Positions 31,471-46,699 are shown, counted from the stretch's first letter. The stretch is 64,000 bases of DNA from Nymphaea colorata (GCF_008831285.2 NC_045147.1:19012854-19076853), one strand, 5' to 3'. Numbers and translations are program-made. Notes: generated by a model from the letters alone, not told the origin.

Positions 31471-34400
31471 TAGATCAACAGTCTTCACTGTAACACTTGG
31501 CTAAAGAGTCGGGTTGATTTTAAGTTCCTACTTCCTTCAACTAACAAAGACAAAATATAGGACTGATGCCAACAGTTCATTATTCGCAAACAGTACTGAC
31601 TCAACAGGATGGGATGGTGGAATGCTCTTGGTGGGTTGTCACTTAGCACCTGCTCTGCAGTATCTCCCTGTTTCCATGGCAGGGAAAACAACAAGAAAAC
31701 AAATGCAACTCGAATTTTTGAGAATCAAAATTCAGGGTGTTATGAGGTATGGGACGGGGAACAATAAAAGGTCAAACGATATCGGACAAATCCGGAACCT
31801 TTTTTTAACTTCATTTTGCTAAGAACTGTTCTTTTCAAATGGAATTATATGCTTACATTCTTAGAACAAAGTACATTCTTGTTTCTAATATTACTAATTG
31901 AAAATTCTTCGTTGCTCTTTCCAATCTTTTGCAGACTCCATTAATGAATTTGAAATTGAGTTCCTGGTACTAAATTGTATAAGAATGCAGAGTATCGTAG
32001 GAGCTAGGTCGGTTCTGACATTGAGGGTCAGAGTATCCACGTTGCCATTCACGGGCATGTTTTCAACCCACTCATGCATAACAACTAAAAAATTACAAGA
32101 TGTTGTTATTTAACACTTGAGCAAATAAACAATCTCCGTTCAACTTTTAAAAGTTAACAAATAGGCCCTTTAACTTTTGATATAAACTTTGTTAAGGCTA
32201 ATTTAAAATTAATATAAATGACATAAATAACCCTCATGCGATTGCAGGATTTCCACTATAGATTCAAGGCTGGTCATGGTTCGTTAAATGAAATTCCAAA
32301 GAGTCTAGAAGCGGAAGCTGGTGAATAAGATAAGAATTAAGCCGTTCTGGACCTTACCCATATGTATGAATGCAGCGTTACCCACGGGGAAAGTTCAACT
32401 TCAAGCCACTAGTCTGGACGTGTCTTGGTGAGAAAATTGCATGAGAAAACATGATCTGGTAAACCTCTTCCCCCAACCTTGCTACTAAATCTCCTGCAAT
32501 ATTGAACAAATTAACAACGGGACGGTATAACGTGTCCGAAAGTTGAAGCACGCTTATAAGATAAGAAAACCTGAGAGAAAAAGTGGAGTTGGAGAACAGA
32601 TCAAGGATAAGTGGGTTGGGAAAAATTTCCCAAGAAAAACATTCACCAGAGTCCATGAGCAGGAGCCTGGTGTGGTGTCCATGAAAGCAAGTAGCTGCCA
32701 TGTCTCTCAAGTGGAACCGTCAGCGTTTCTGAGCTCTCTGACATCGCCATGTGAGTCTCGCGGCCGGTGCTTCCGGATCACTCGGCAACCCCTTCGGCTG
32801 CTTGGATTGGCAGGCCTGTTAAGAGCTTATTCAACCTTGTGAAATGGTCGACAGTGCAAAATTGAATCTTTCCAATGGCAGGAAACTATACATGTTTAGC
32901 TGCTTTTTGCCTCATGCTTGTATCACAGTTAGTTAATTAAGATGCAATGCGATGACTTTTCGCTTTTTACTGCTGCTTAGAGAATGTGTGTTGATGTTCC
33001 ACCATCGAAGTGTATGTTAATCTGCGTAAATGGTTCAATTCAAAATTTGACTTCATAAATAGTTCAGATGCTAAGGCTTCCAGTTTTAGATGATCAAAGT
33101 TCATAGCAGATTAAGCTTGATCCGCACATCGAGCTCGACATAATCACTGGCTAGATGAAGAGCTTGACTTGTTTCACAAACAAATAAACCAAGGTTGAAC
33201 ACCTCGAACTCTGCTCCTCCAGCTCGTTATGTCTTATTTGTGTTCTTCTCCGTCTGTGTGTGGACGGCAGAAAATCCAAGAGCGCTATCCAGGCGTGAGA
33301 TCCATGGTACGTGATCTGTTCTACATCATGGGTTGCATTTTATATATGTACAATAATGCAGCCGGCTCCTCTTGTTTAAATCGCCTTGAGCAGAAGCAGT
33401 CTTCTCTGGAATCATTTGAGCATTGCGGACAATCGATTGAGCGAGCTTCAGATCTAAAGCACTGACACATTATATTCAAAGATCACATTTCGAAGACCTA
33501 CAGTGCTACACGTCCAACAACAACTCCAAGGCTTACGATGCATGAGCAGAGAGGATGAGGACCACTAGCTAGGATTTTGATTCCCCCAAGAAGGTCGGTC
33601 CATCCTGCTATTGCCTGACCTCCATTTCCCTAAAGGCTTTCTGAATTTCACTACCCATCACCTAAAAAAGATTCACGACAATGTACTCCTCGATTTGCTC
33701 ATTAGAATCATGTGGCTAAGATCTGTAGCAGTACCCACCGTTTCATTAATTTATAAGAGATTACAATTCACTTGAATTTTATTATAAGATCTTTACTTCA
33801 TCAAAATGTTATCTTTAGATCTGATTGTACAGAACAAATGCTGCAACATTTGACAGGCATGTCTTGGTCGGTGTCCAGGGCTTGCGTACGTAGCATCTAA
33901 TGGGGAAAATGAAAAAAAAATTCTTTACTTTTTGGCATGGTAGTCCTTCTTTCTTGGCATATTTTTTTCTTTGAAAACACGTTTGGCTGTTCTTAATCTT
34001 CCGTGCTTTTCTTCTCACTGCCAAAATATGTTCATCCACAGCTTATTTTCACTGTTCAAATTCTGAAGTTAATGGCAGATGCAGAAAGGGGTGGCATAGG
34101 AAGGTGAGCTTTGGGGTTCACGTGGGCAGCCATGGTCAAACCCTCATGGGTGTCATTTTTTGTGTATGCAGAAACTATATAGGTATAACGCTTGAGGTGG
34201 AGGAGGTACACTCGAGAGGTCCTATTCGCTGCTCTCAAAAGAGCTTCGGTTTCGGAATGAGGATCCCTGATGGCTGCCGCAGAACTGCGTGAAGCCAATG
34301 GCACTAGAAACAAGTATTCATTAGAAGCGCATTCTAGGCGTTCTGTCTCCCACCATAGAATGTCTGCAATGAAACTGATCGTTTTCTGCCTAATCCCCCA

Positions 34401-37002
34401 TTCCGTGAAGCAAGAAGAAAACTTAATCACAGACCAATCTGTGACGTTCAAGAAAAGATTACAGCAAATCAAGATAAGAAGCAGGAACGAGTTTCCCTTT
34501 GAACTCGATCCGAAAAGAGTAAACCTGGGAAGTGTCCGAGTTTGCCTTCCATTCCGAAAAAGAAGTATATAATAGTATCAAGGGTCACGTACTTAAAGTT
34601 GTTGGAAGAACAAATAGAGAATTGTCTCTGCTCCCTGTCACCATCTTAAGAAAACTTTTGTTGCAGTGTAATTAGCTGTTCCCTCCCACCAAAGAAAACC
34701 TGGGTCTCTCTCCCTCTATCACTCTCTCTCTCTAGAGAATGAAATATAACATTTTTTTTATCCAAATCTCGTGAACCTCAGGTTGCTTTCTCCGGATTCC
34801 TCTCCAACATCACATATCATGGGCCCTGTTGTTTTTCCAAAGCAGTCCCCCCTTCCCTGCCTTTTGAGAACCCGTGACACCTTATTAATGCATTTGTCCT
34901 CACACGTCCCTTTTCCTAACCAAACCTGGTGTATCTGTACAACACTTTTTCACGAGACCAACTACCAAACAAATCGCCCTCTCACCACCCTCCTCAATTC
35001 CATAACCCAATCCTTCACCATATATTAAAACCTCACAACTTGGAAAGAACACATATTCACATCGACCTCGCCTTTCCATCTCTTCAGCTTTTGCACCATT
35101 ACTTTGTGAAACGAAAATTGGATCTGTTGCACCTTCTTTATTCATAAAGCACCGCGATATCACACTCTGCCCATTTGCATATTACCCTCTTCTCTGTTCA
35201 ACATTCAAAGATGATTAGTTTATTTAATCAACTCGCCGATACAGCATAAAACAAAAGGGCCCAACTTGCAGATTCACGCGTGTACTTTTATGATTGTCTT
35301 TCTTTTTAAGCATGCACTATGAACTATGAAGCAATTGTAAGGAACAATGGGTACAACTGAATTTTAAACTAAATAAACAACAAAGAAATAAGGTTTGTTT
35401 TTCACTGGATTGTAAGTCCCTGTTTAGTGCTGGAGCAGCGCTTGTGACTCGGTATTGCAGAATCCTCATTCACGAACACCTGTTCTTGTCTATAGGAATA
35501 TCATCTAAAGCAGCACAGAAGCAACAGCACCAATAATATACTAGTATTGATTGAGAGCAACTTGTCTAGAACTTTCTAGAAAATGTGCGGGAGCATATTG
35601 TTGTGTATCAATTCTTGGGCTATCTATTGCCTTACACAGAGAAAGGGAGAAAAGAATTTGGGGCACATGCTTGCCGAATAGTCTACAGTGTTTTAGCACT
35701 TTATATCGGATGTAAACATTCCGTCCTCTTTCTTTCTCTCCCGCTCTCTCTCCTTTCCTCGTTTTCTCTTTCTCAAATACAGACATACATACAGACATAT
35801 AAAACCAACTGAACTATGGCTTTCTGAAATGTGAAAACTGATATTTGTCGCATTTCAATCTTTCCTTTCTTGCAAGATTGACCGTGGGATTGTCGTCTAG
35901 GTGATTGATTGTGCAAGATTCCGCACTTGGTTTGATCAATTAGAACGCATTATATGTTCTTGCAAATATTTGAAAACCAGTCATTCAAAAATTTCTGTAA
36001 TATCCTAACCAAAAACATTTGTATCATAAAAAACATAAGCCTTCTATTTTCATCAAAATCATGAACTGTAATAGACATATTTTTAGACTTGTAGTGTCCA
36101 TTTTGTAGAAGAAACGTCCACTGAATCTACAAATTTCCGCCGTTATATTTCCATTAGTCACATTTTCAGTTGTCACGGTCCGGTTTCTCCATATTCTCCT
36201 CTTCCCAACGACATGACTGCTTCAGTTCTGTTGTTGTTATTGTTGATGGTGCCGTGACGCTGGTGGCGGTCAAAATGTAAAGAATGGGAAATCAATCAAC
36301 TCACACCTCATCAGTGTCATGAATGAGGCACACTTGAAACCAGACCGCTGCTTGATGGGCTACTTCACCGGTTCTTATTGTCAATGTTGATAACTGAACT
36401 GAGATCCGTGACCCTTCACAAGCTTGATCCTTCCAAGGAGCCACTCACATACCACAAACTCTGCAGCATTGCAGATGAAAGCCAATAGTTTTTCCAGAAC
36501 ATTCAAATGGCAACTCAGCCTGTGACCTACACATGTCAACCGGTGGAAAGGTGGACCCTGCCATGAGGGATAGCCGATAGATGACCACACAGCCACAAGC
36601 CCAGTGTAGAGTATAAATGAGTGGTTGCATGTCTTGTTTGCTCCAGTGCCTTTACCCGTGACACACACACATATACCTACTCTGCTTCTGTCTTCTGCTC
36701 TTCTTATTGGTAACCTTGAGCTGTAGCGTTTTCTTTCTTAACTAAGTGTTAAGAGTGATACCATCTCAGATCTTTCCTTCTCTACCATCAATTTTATGAT
36801 TAGTAGAAGCTACGGAGCATTAACATTGGTAACCGCTCAGTAGTGCTACCTCAAATCAACTGCAGAAAAAGGTGGTGCCCGTGTGCTGGTTCTTTGTAGT
36901 CATTCTAGTGACTCTCCTGCCAAACTTAGAAGACAAAGTTAACTCAGCAGAAAACAAGCCAAATTAGAGATTACCTTCCTTATTTAGAGCTTCCTACAAG
37001 AT

Positions 37003-38871
37003 ATGGGTGTCACCAATGCTACCGTTTTGGTGTTGATCATCGTCTTCTGTTCTCTGTTGGAAGCCAGCTTTGTGCTGGGAAGAGTCCATAGACACAGTAA
37101 GAAGCATCATGATCCTGACTCCGGTCTTTATGGTTCTATATCTCAACCACCTGCTTACCCTCCCTCGGAATCTCCAATTCCTGGTGATGGTGGTAATTCG
37201 AGCTCGGACTCCAGTACCTTTGATGTGAGATCTTTCGGTGCAGTCGGAGACTGCGTGACAGATGATACAAGTGCATTTAGATCAGCTTGGGAAGCTGCCT
37301 GTAAAACTGAGTATGGTGTCCTTCTTGTTCCTTCTGGCTACACTTTCACAATCACCTCTACCATCTTCTCAGGGCCTTGCAGGAATGGATTCATATTTCA
37401 GGTGAGTGCAACTTGTTGATATCTGGGCATTAAGACAATGTTATGCCTGTTACCTTATACTAGAATTCACAGGGTTCTGATTTTTCTCTGTTCCAAATGA
37501 GAAGGTAGATGGAGTGCTAATGCCACCAGATGGACCAGATAACTGGCCTAAAGAAGACAGTCCACGACAGTGGCTTGTGTTCTACAAGGTAGATGGAATG
37601 ACTCTTCAAGGGGAAGGACTAATTGAAGGCAATGGACAAAAGTGGTGGGATCTTCCATGCAAACCACACAGGGTATCATAAATTATCATCCCTCGTCAAT
37701 TTCATTTTGATTTTGTCACTACATTTTCTAAAATCAAATGGCATTGACTAGATTTTGTTCTTTTACACTTTTCAGGGCCCAAATGGATCTACATTACACG
37801 GGCCATGTGATAGCCCCGTAGTAAGTAATGAACAAACTCTTCTTCGAGATGAAAATCTAAACACAGAGTAAACCTGTTTCTAAAAAATCAATCTTTGACT
37901 ACAGGCCATTCGATTTTTTGAGAGCTCGAACTTGACATTAAGGAATATCAGAATCCAAAACAGTCCGCAGTTTCATGTCAAATTTGATGCATGCGATAGT
38001 GTGCTTATCGACAGTGTTTCCATTTCCTCCCCTGCATTGAGTCCCAATACCGATGGAATCCATATTCAGGACTCAAAGTATGTTGGAATATACAATTCAC
38101 TCATAAGAAATGGTAAGGATGGTTATCAGTTAGTATGATTAGCATGCTTTTATCTTTTGTTTCAATTTTTTAGTCTGAGTCAAATTCAATGCTGGAACAG
38201 GTGACGATTGCATATCAATTGGACCAGGCTGCTCAGATGTCGACATAGAAAATGTGACGTGTGGACCTAGTCATGGCATTAGGTACATTAGTTTCTTTTC
38301 CCTTCTTACGCTTCTCTTCATTCTTCCAACAGTCTTTACTCTGTTCTAATGTGGGATATCAATTGCCAGCATTGGAAGCCTCGGATACCAACATTCACTG
38401 GCCTGTGTTCGGAACATATCAGTCTCAAATTCAGTAATTCGGAATTCAGACAATGGTGTTAGGATCAAAACATGGCAAGGAGGGATGGGGACAGTGCGAT
38501 CCATCACCTTCACCAATGTTTTTATGGAGAATGTAAGGAATTGCATCATTATAGATCAATACTACTGCTTGTCAAAGGAATGTAGGAACCAGACATCTGC
38601 TGTACAAGTTGCAGATGTTGCATACAGAAACATTAAAGGAACGTATGATGTCCGGAGTCCGCCGATTCATTTTGCATGCAGTGATGCCATGCCCTGTGCC
38701 AATATAACACTGGGAGAAGTGGAGCTTCTCCCTGCAGAAGGAGAGATGGTAGCAGATCCTTTCTGCTGGAATACTTATGGCGGACTGGAGACTCTCACTA
38801 TTCCCCCCATATCATGCTTACAGGATGGAGCTCCTCTATCTCTCACGGAGGGGTTTGCTTATGGTTGCTGA
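37003..38871 (+). CDS. Polygalacturonase (glycoside hydrolase 28), secreted
   Basis: Six exons: 37003-37401, 37505-37672, 37776-37820, 37905-38112, 38201-38282, 38370-38871; all GT-AG, phases join, 467 aa. An N-terminal signal segment ([14 protein letters not shown]) precedes an H/K-rich stretch and a Pro/Ser-rich linker, then the GH28 start [19 protein letters not shown]. The catalytic motifs are NTDGIH (252-257), GDDC (274-277), SHGISIGSLG (His ~298) and RIK (332-334). Paired cysteines and DPFCW..YGG end the domain. The enzyme hydrolyses alpha-1,4 bonds in de-esterified homogalacturonan in the wall. Family motif III is usually GHG, and the first Gly is Ser here. It lacks the intron that its neighbour at 46809 has after VTDDTK, but has one after GHGI-type motif III that the neighbour lacks. 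It looks functional. Confidence 0.95.
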
Positions 38872-41734
38872 AGTGCTGAGCGCTGCTAGGATTGGTTTGT
38901 GAGATCATTTTAGGAGAGTCACAGAATATAGTAGAGTGTAAAGAAAAGGTTGGCATTTGTATAATTCGGTCCATGTGATGGATAAAGATGAGTGAAATAA
39001 TTTCTTATTGCCTTTTCACTCTGTAATGCTCCAACAAATTGTAATGGACCTTTTCTTGAATCCATTATATAACATCGTGGAGCAAACATCTCGTCATAGA
39101 GTTACATGTACATGATTTGGCAAGTCTCTCAAATATATGAAAAATGGTACTGCTAAACATATAAAAATTGGCTTTAAAGTGACAGTTAATTGAATTATCT
39201 GTATAGAACTGACTACATAGCGGAGTTGTTTCCGAGAAAGGTACCACCTTCGTACATACTTTTAGAAAGGTACCTATTTGGTCATACCATAGAAAAACTT
39301 AAAGGCAGAACAACAATAGCAGAAAAATGTGAGCATCACCATGAGAATCTAATCAATATAAAGAACAGTGATTCACGTGTTCTTATGTCAATAGTATGTT
39401 GTTTAAAAGAAATTAGTGGACTGTTTTTCCAGTATACACTGGCTGCATTCTTCAATAGAAAAATTACAAGGGAACACGAGCATTTAGAGAACAAAAAGTA
39501 GAAAACAGAGTTTGTCTGCTCACTTCTTCACCTGCAGCTCCCTTCCCTGTTTCTGATACAGAGAAATATTATTTGTACTATTGGAGATTTGGTCTGTTAG
39601 ACGAATTTAGCCCCCTTATTTCCTAATCACTTCTTGTGTTATCTTCCTGAAATTAAAGAGGGGACACTACCTATCTAGGCAATTCACAGTTGCTACTGGC
39701 TCATCTATTAAGAACAAAGTTTTGGTTTGCAACTGTGGACACCGCCAAATGTTTTCAATTGGCAGAAAATGATGAAGTTATGATTCTAGAAACAGAAGTA
39801 TTGGTAGTTTTACTTTCTAAAGACAAACGAAGCCGAGTTTTCTGGGATGTGCAAGTCCTGCCGCTCTGCAGTTTTGAGCTACCTTGTTGGTTGGTCCACT
39901 GTACAGGACTCGCATGTTCTTCCTCAGGCTTGAAAGCTTTCAGCAAACTCTTCCAGCCAAGTGTGTGGAGCCCATTGGAACATGGCCCTCCATAATTGTG
40001 TATGTCAGTTTTCCCTTTTGGTGAAACTTGATGTCAGTCCAATTAATTTATTGAATCCTGTAGGATGGATTTCTGGCCAGAGGTTGTGATGGAAAAGCCA
40101 ATTCTGGATTATGTTAAAGGATCACAAGATTTTATGTGGATGATGGGAACATTTTCTATGTTGGCATATTGTATTAAATATGTCTCTTGGACCCCATCAA
40201 ATTACCAATGCTATATATGTTATATATGAACAAGAAATTGAACATAATGCATTAGAATAAGCAGTTCTGCACTTGTATTTATTTATCAAGTTGTTGGAAA
40301 AGTTGGCTACAAGTTGTAATGGACGGCAGAAAGCATAAAAGAAGCTAAAATTACAGATTCTGAGAAGACGTTTAAGATGGTCATGTCTGATGTAATAATT
40401 TTAATCTATCATTCTCTCTCTCTCTCTATTTCTCTCTCTTTCGACCATACGTTTACTCTGCGGAAGTAGCACAGACTGAGATCCATAATTGGAGTAACAC
40501 ACAGGTAAACAGTTGGCAGATCATGAGCCAGGGCCCATGGGTCTTTCATGAATGGGTCCCCACAGAGATGAACTATGCGATCCGTGATGTGTCCGTGTAT
40601 GTATATGCACGCACGCAATGTGGGAATGTGGCCTCTGTCTTCTCCGATTGTCATCCCTACCTTCATCCCCACAAAATTTTCACCGCATGTTTCCTTTTCC
40701 TTTCTTCTTTAATTAAAACGGACCATTCAAATTGAAATCATCACACCTTTGTTTACAGGGTTTGGGAGAAGATACCTCAAAGAAGACGAAGCGCTTTCCA
40801 TTTTTAGAGGGTTTCAGACTGGATGGAAAGCTATATACTGGACACCCATCAACTAAAGTATGACACATCTACCATTTGCAGTCCAAAAGCTCATGGAAAT
40901 CGATCTGACGGCCAGATTTTTCCCAACCCACCAATCTGACCAGCTACGTTATGCTCCTCTAAACTTGAGCTGTCGTGGTGACATTGCATCGGATCAATCT
41001 ATTAGCTTTAAGCGTAAAGAAATTATTATCCTGTTTAATTGTGGCCGATAGGCAGTACCCATTCATGGTCTTTTACCTTGACACATTTCACTTAGTTTTT
41101 GGTATTCCATGATCGGCCTTTTGGGAATCTATGGTCGATCTGTGGCCTGTATGCTACAGAAAAACCATGCATTTTTAAAATTATTGCAGGCATGATGTGA
41201 ACCAAGTAGGTGCAGAAGTTTATATGGCAGTTGCTAGTTGCTCAAATAATGCCATCTGATCTGATCTCCGATCCCAGCTATTGTCCTTCAAGTAGTAGGT
41301 TGAAGGGTTCATACATTTTAATCAATGATAATGCTACACCATGAAAGTTACATACACTAGATTCAAAACCAAGATCTAACTGCATGTTAAAAACTCTGTG
41401 CTGCAATGAGCATCATGTCGGCTAAAACTCCTAACGACTCGCATGGGAACAAAGATCTCAACTTTTATTTTAAGCAAATGATACCGTAGCACTCCCATTT
41501 ATCTATTATAGACTTGATTGTAAGTGTAAATTAGGATATAATTAGCATTAAGACATAAAAAATGCTGTAATATTGTGCTCAATCCTATCAAGTAAAACAC
41601 CATTATGTACATTCTAGCGGGATGAAATTGTCGTTTGATTGGCAACTTTTATAGGTCACGAGTTATCAATGAACTTTTCAATCTATGACTGTGACTCTTT
41701 TAAGCCATTTCATGTTAGGCCAGGTTTCTCACAT

Positions 41735-41850
41735 TGTGTGAAGTGGTGGAGCCACACATGGTGGTGCCCATTGGCAGCATAAAGGGAGACGCCCTCGCTC
41801 GAACTAGCAACCTGTCCCACCAGTGCACCAACCTCGTTATTTAAAAGAAA
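41735..41850 (-). mobile_element. Possible tRNA-derived SINE fragment
   Basis: On the minus strand ggttggtgcactggtgggac resembles a pol III A box and, about 25 bases on, tagttcgagcg resembles a B box, followed by gagggcgtctccc. Boundaries, tail and target duplication are not evident, and it is unlike the better SINE at 53572. Confidence 0.3.
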
Positions 41851-44800
41851 AAAAACAAGGACACCGGCACTTTAGATGGTGGCATATTCAGTGGTTGGTA
41901 GCCCGTGACACCTTCGGGCCCATCAATGTCAAAAGGCCGTGATTCATTTGTGCGTCACGTACCTTTATTTACTGATGATTGAGTTCCCCATGATGATGAT
42001 TCAATTCAAGCATCACTGAAGGTAGCCAGCGTTTCTAGCATCGCATATTTGTACCTGTGGCAATACTGCGTGTCGCCTTCTCTGTTGGCTGCGTGTGCTA
42101 AAGTGGGATTGCAGTGTCTAAAGGCACAAAAATGGTGACCCGCATGGGTAGATTGAACAGTAGATTAACTCAAAAGTGCGTCCTGCATATTGCTTTTGAA
42201 GAAACAGTTGTCCCAAATGCCTTTATTGAGTGCGCTTTTCTGGAAGAGAATTGCATTTTCATGGTGGCTGTCCTTCCCTTATGTTCTCACTAAGGGTTTT
42301 CTTCTTGCTACAGATTTAGATGACGCAATTAAACCTGTTTGGACTAGCAGATGATGGTGAAATTTACGGAAAAAAAATGTTCCGACCTCTAAATATTATG
42401 TGGATGTCATGTATCAATTTGTCAATTATGACTGGCCATCAACTTCAACTTAGAGCCTTTTGATTGCTCAATTAGTGAAGCAGGTTCGTCTCCCATTGTG
42501 CTTAGCCGATCTAAACTCATCTGTTTTGCACCCCCCTTGTCAGGGCTTGAGTTTTATGGCAACATAATTTCTCATGCCAAGAGGATTATGCTTAGGGTTT
42601 ATTGGAAGCCAAACTAGGGATTATGTTGAAGAGGTTTGGCCTTGAATCAACTAGTTATTTGATTTGGATTGGATTATGTAAGAAGGAAAAAAAAAAGGAT
42701 CGAAAGCCCTATGGTGCATAAGATTAGTCAGATTCATGACTGCTAAATACATTAAAGATCAGATTAGTAGTACACGAGAGACAAACTCCCTTCCCTCAAA
42801 CCTAGGGTCCAGAGTTGCTTCAGGACCTCGGTTGGCATATACCACTTTTTATAGTTTAGAGGAGTAAAACCCATATCGAGAACTTATCATTTGATGATCT
42901 TAGGCTGACCAGCTATGCTATGGCCTTGAGGGCATTAGAAGTCGAGTTGTAATTTTATCTTGTACCATATGAAAAGGCCTGAAACCCTCGCACCATGTAC
43001 CGTCAATTTGCAACCCTAGATCCAATCCATTTCCACCGCTATCCATGCACAACATATATAAGCAAACCTGCCCTTCTCATGGAAATAAGGTCACTAGTAA
43101 ATAAGCCGATGCACCAGCATGTCTAAGATGGGTTCGGTACGACGACCTGAACTCAAACCTTACTCTCATTTTGGTGGTTTCTGGGGTTTTACATAGGTTG
43201 TACGCATGTGCACAAACAGCTCTTATCATTTTCCGATCCTTGGTATTAGACCCAGATTCAGATCCAATAATGACTTTGCCCACAAATATGAAATCTTGGA
43301 GGATCGTCAAGTGTTTGTGTTCGTCAACAAAAAAATATAGATTTCTTCACATTGGTAGGTGCTTAAACTGGATTACCATGGACTTTTGATATGATTCTTT
43401 GGGCACTGAACGGGAATAAGAGATGATGCTTTTTCAAAGGAAAATGTTTTCCATGTTAAAAAACCATACAAAGTGGTCTATGAACACGCGTTTGGGACAC
43501 GAGAACCAGTGACAAAGTGTAGCTAATTCTACAAGAAAGTACGTATTTCCATACAGTAGGTAGATGTGAAACATGCTATCTGTTTCGTATGGAAATTATT
43601 TCTCTTTCCCAGGGAAATGTCCTCTTTCAACTTTCAAGGGTGTAAATATTCAATCTTCCCAAACGCAACGATATTGGCTCTTGTGTGTCGATGAACCGGG
43701 GCCCTGGATCTGAATCCAGCTGCTGTGCTATGTTTAACCAGAAAAGGCAAGCTTATTCTGCATCCGGTTTTGGCTTCCCATGCGATAATTCGGAAGGTTA
43801 TGAGGATTAATCGCTACGGTAATTTCGTTTAATGGTTTGTGATTCATATCCACTTCCTGCAATTTAAGTATTGGCACCATCAACACCTATATGAAATTCA
43901 ACTTAGATGCATGTGTTTAGACTCCTCGAACCATTCACATGGATCATATGATATATATGACCCAAATCTGACTCCTTGTTTAGTGGGATTTGCAAAGCAA
44001 CTAGAATATGACTACCAATAATCTGGTCCAGATTTGTTGTATTTATGCGGAACGAATTCGTCCAAATGCATTACCCGTAGCACTATATTATTTTCCAAAA
44101 TTTCCTGCTTGCTTTCCTTCATGCATCACCTCCTATCTCCCTTCACTTAGTCTTGTATAAGTATGCTCGGTACAGTAGCCCCCCTGGTTCCGGTTAGATA
44201 TACAAAATGAGTGTTTGATAAAAATAACATTATAGTTAATCCTAATATAGATATAATTAAGAACATTACATTCTTGTTTCAAGAAGCATGATGTAATTAT
44301 GAATGCCGTTTTTAAATTTAATAACAAAATACTGAATATAATTACACAATATTCCTTAAAATAAGAATATGGTATTATTTAGAATACATGTTATAAGAAC
44401 ATAAGTTCTAGAAACAGGATCACATTTGAGAGGGATGCATCGAACCGAAGTGTTGGTTCTCAAACAGTGCAAAGAATTCCTCTCCCCTTATTACTGAACA
44501 AGGTTCCGCTGTGACATTTCAAATATCAACAGACTGATGCAACATCGGAAGTAAGAATCCCGGAGACAAATTAAAAGTGACAAAATGATCCCAACAAAGT
44601 GGAAAAGGAAGAGACTGTACGCCCTCCTTTTGATGCATGCAAGCGCACTCACCATCGAAGGAGGAACTTTATTAGGTATCGGGAATCACGACCCCTGAGG
44701 CCGTGAGATTTACAGAAACACAGGAGATGTAGCAGAAGCAAACGTGAACGAAGAAGTGGTCTGCCCTTCAGAACAGGGTCTGATATCTTGATTCAGGACA

Positions 44801-45181
44801 CCAACCAGCGACCCTTCCCCAAACCAAAGAGAGAGTTGAGAATCCTTTCCTTGTTTGCTTGAAGACTACTGATCTTAGAATACCGCTAAGATTTGATTTT
44901 ATGCATTAAATTTTTGGTTTCCTTTAACTTAGAGTTTCTGCGTCTGTGTACACACGTACATCTTCGTTCATGGTTACATCAGCCTGGCTGATACCCGTTT
45001 CAAACAATTTGAAACTTCGTTGGAAACGACGGAACCAAGCTTGGCATTTTCTTCACTTGGCAGCAACCCTTTGCAAAACTTTAGTGTAATTTGTTGGAGA
45101 ACCTGACTTGCTTTTCGAGACACCTGAAATCACATGAATGATCGTGCGCCTAAAAGAGTTCAATCTTTGATTGACGACTGC

Positions 45182-45225
<44 letters not shown>

Positions 45226-45227
45226 TA

Positions 45228-45515
45228 GACCTTCCAACCATCCTAAGTTTTGTCTAATCATAGTGGTTCTAAGCAATGTATCTAAGTGACTTGATTAAAT
45301 ACACTGCCCGATACATCTCGGGCAGAAGCTACAGAATTTTTCTTTTCAAACCTAGTAATATATATATACTTACGACCTTCCAGTTGTCCTATGTTTTGTC
45401 TAACCATAATAGCCCAAAGCAATGTATTTAGGTGACTTAATTAAATACACATCTCGGGGTAGAAGTTGGAGAATTTTTCTTTTCAAACCTAGTTAAAAAA
45501 AAACTGAAGATAATA
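45228..45515. repeat. 146-bp tandem duplication, two diverged copies
   Basis: Copies begin at gaccttcca at 45228 and 45374. Both contain gttttgtctaa, agcaatgtat, tagaagt/cagaagc-like and gaatttttcttttcaaacctagt phrases in the same order, with about 15-20% visible difference. TA microsatellites flank both. Confidence 0.85.
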
Positions 45516-46699
45516 TATATATATATATTGTGTGTGAATAGATTAAAGGTGCACATGTGTGTGGGTGTGAATATGATAAAAGTGCACAGGTATACACAGG
45601 TACCGGTGCATGTGAAGCTCTTTTTATGTAATCCTGTACAAAGCCGTTTTGCCTGATCATTTTCTCGGGTTTCTGGCCATAATAGGCGGCCCTGCGACTT
45701 GCATCAAAAGAGGAGAGACGGTTGTTCGTTGGAAAGGTTAGAGGTCTGCAGGCTACCGCTACCTTACCCTTGAATCTTTACTAGTTAACACCTATCCCTC
45801 AATGAAAATCTAATCTATCCATCTAAATTTCACGATTTTTTCAGACGTTGAAACACATGTTTTTAGAACTTAAATCTGGCCTACATTACCATTGTTTAAA
45901 TATAAGTAATTGGTAAATGCAAAGTCCAGTTATGAATTTTTTCATTAGGATGGTCAAATCACTTACCCGGTAAGGGATGTCTCAAGAGATGGAAAACATA
46001 CCTTTTAAATCTGTGTAGAAAAGCATTTTAAACAAAATGTGAACCTTCTTCTAATGTATTTATGAACACTAATTTTATATAAATAATGTTTTCTACTATC
46101 AAAATCTTAATGCACAAATTGTTATTTTTATATATTGAAAAGCATTATTAAATTAAAAAATAACTAAATTAATATGGATTTCTCACTGAATCTTTTCTAA
46201 AATCATGTTATAAAGTTAGATTACAAAAAAAATTTAATAAGTCCGATGCTCTGGTTGTGACTAATTTTCCTGCAGTTAAAAGATTCATAGGATGGCATGT
46301 GAGGTAGGAGGGAGACTGTTGAAGACCGAGGGGCTCAACTGCCATGACAAGCTGAAAAGCGAGAATTGCAGCTGCACCATCGCTATATTCACCAATCATT
46401 CCCATTATTGGGCCTCTCAATTCTTCGTTTGTCGTACACTTTGATGTGACACAACGATCCACAAGAACTACGACCCGTGACGGCTGCACGTGATCCACGG
46501 GCCCCGCCCTCTCCGTCCGTCTTCCGGCCACGCCCACCATCCCATTTTATGCTGCAATCAAGGAAGAAGAAGAAGAAGAGGATAAAAAAGAAAACCTGTA
46601 AAAAATCTCACATCGATGCTTCACCTGTGGTCACATGATCTCTTAAGAAACGGAATGTAGCATTAAACTCCAAACACCTCTCTCTCTCTCGAGTCTCTC

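Larger units (their letters stand above)
28126..37002. other. Long intergenic stretch, no gene recognised; two dispersed repeat copies
   Basis: About 9 kb without a recognisable exon chain. Two dispersed-repeat copies (about 28725-28905 and 31300-31470) are listed separately. The longest frame, 138 codons on the minus strand at 34056-34472, has no family motif. The last few hundred bases must hold the promoter of the polygalacturonase at 37003; no clear TATA box is evident there. Confidence 0.4.

Noticed and set aside
34056-34472. 138-codon minus-strand ORF
   Set aside because: No signal peptide, domain or conserved motif recognised; its length is possible by chance.
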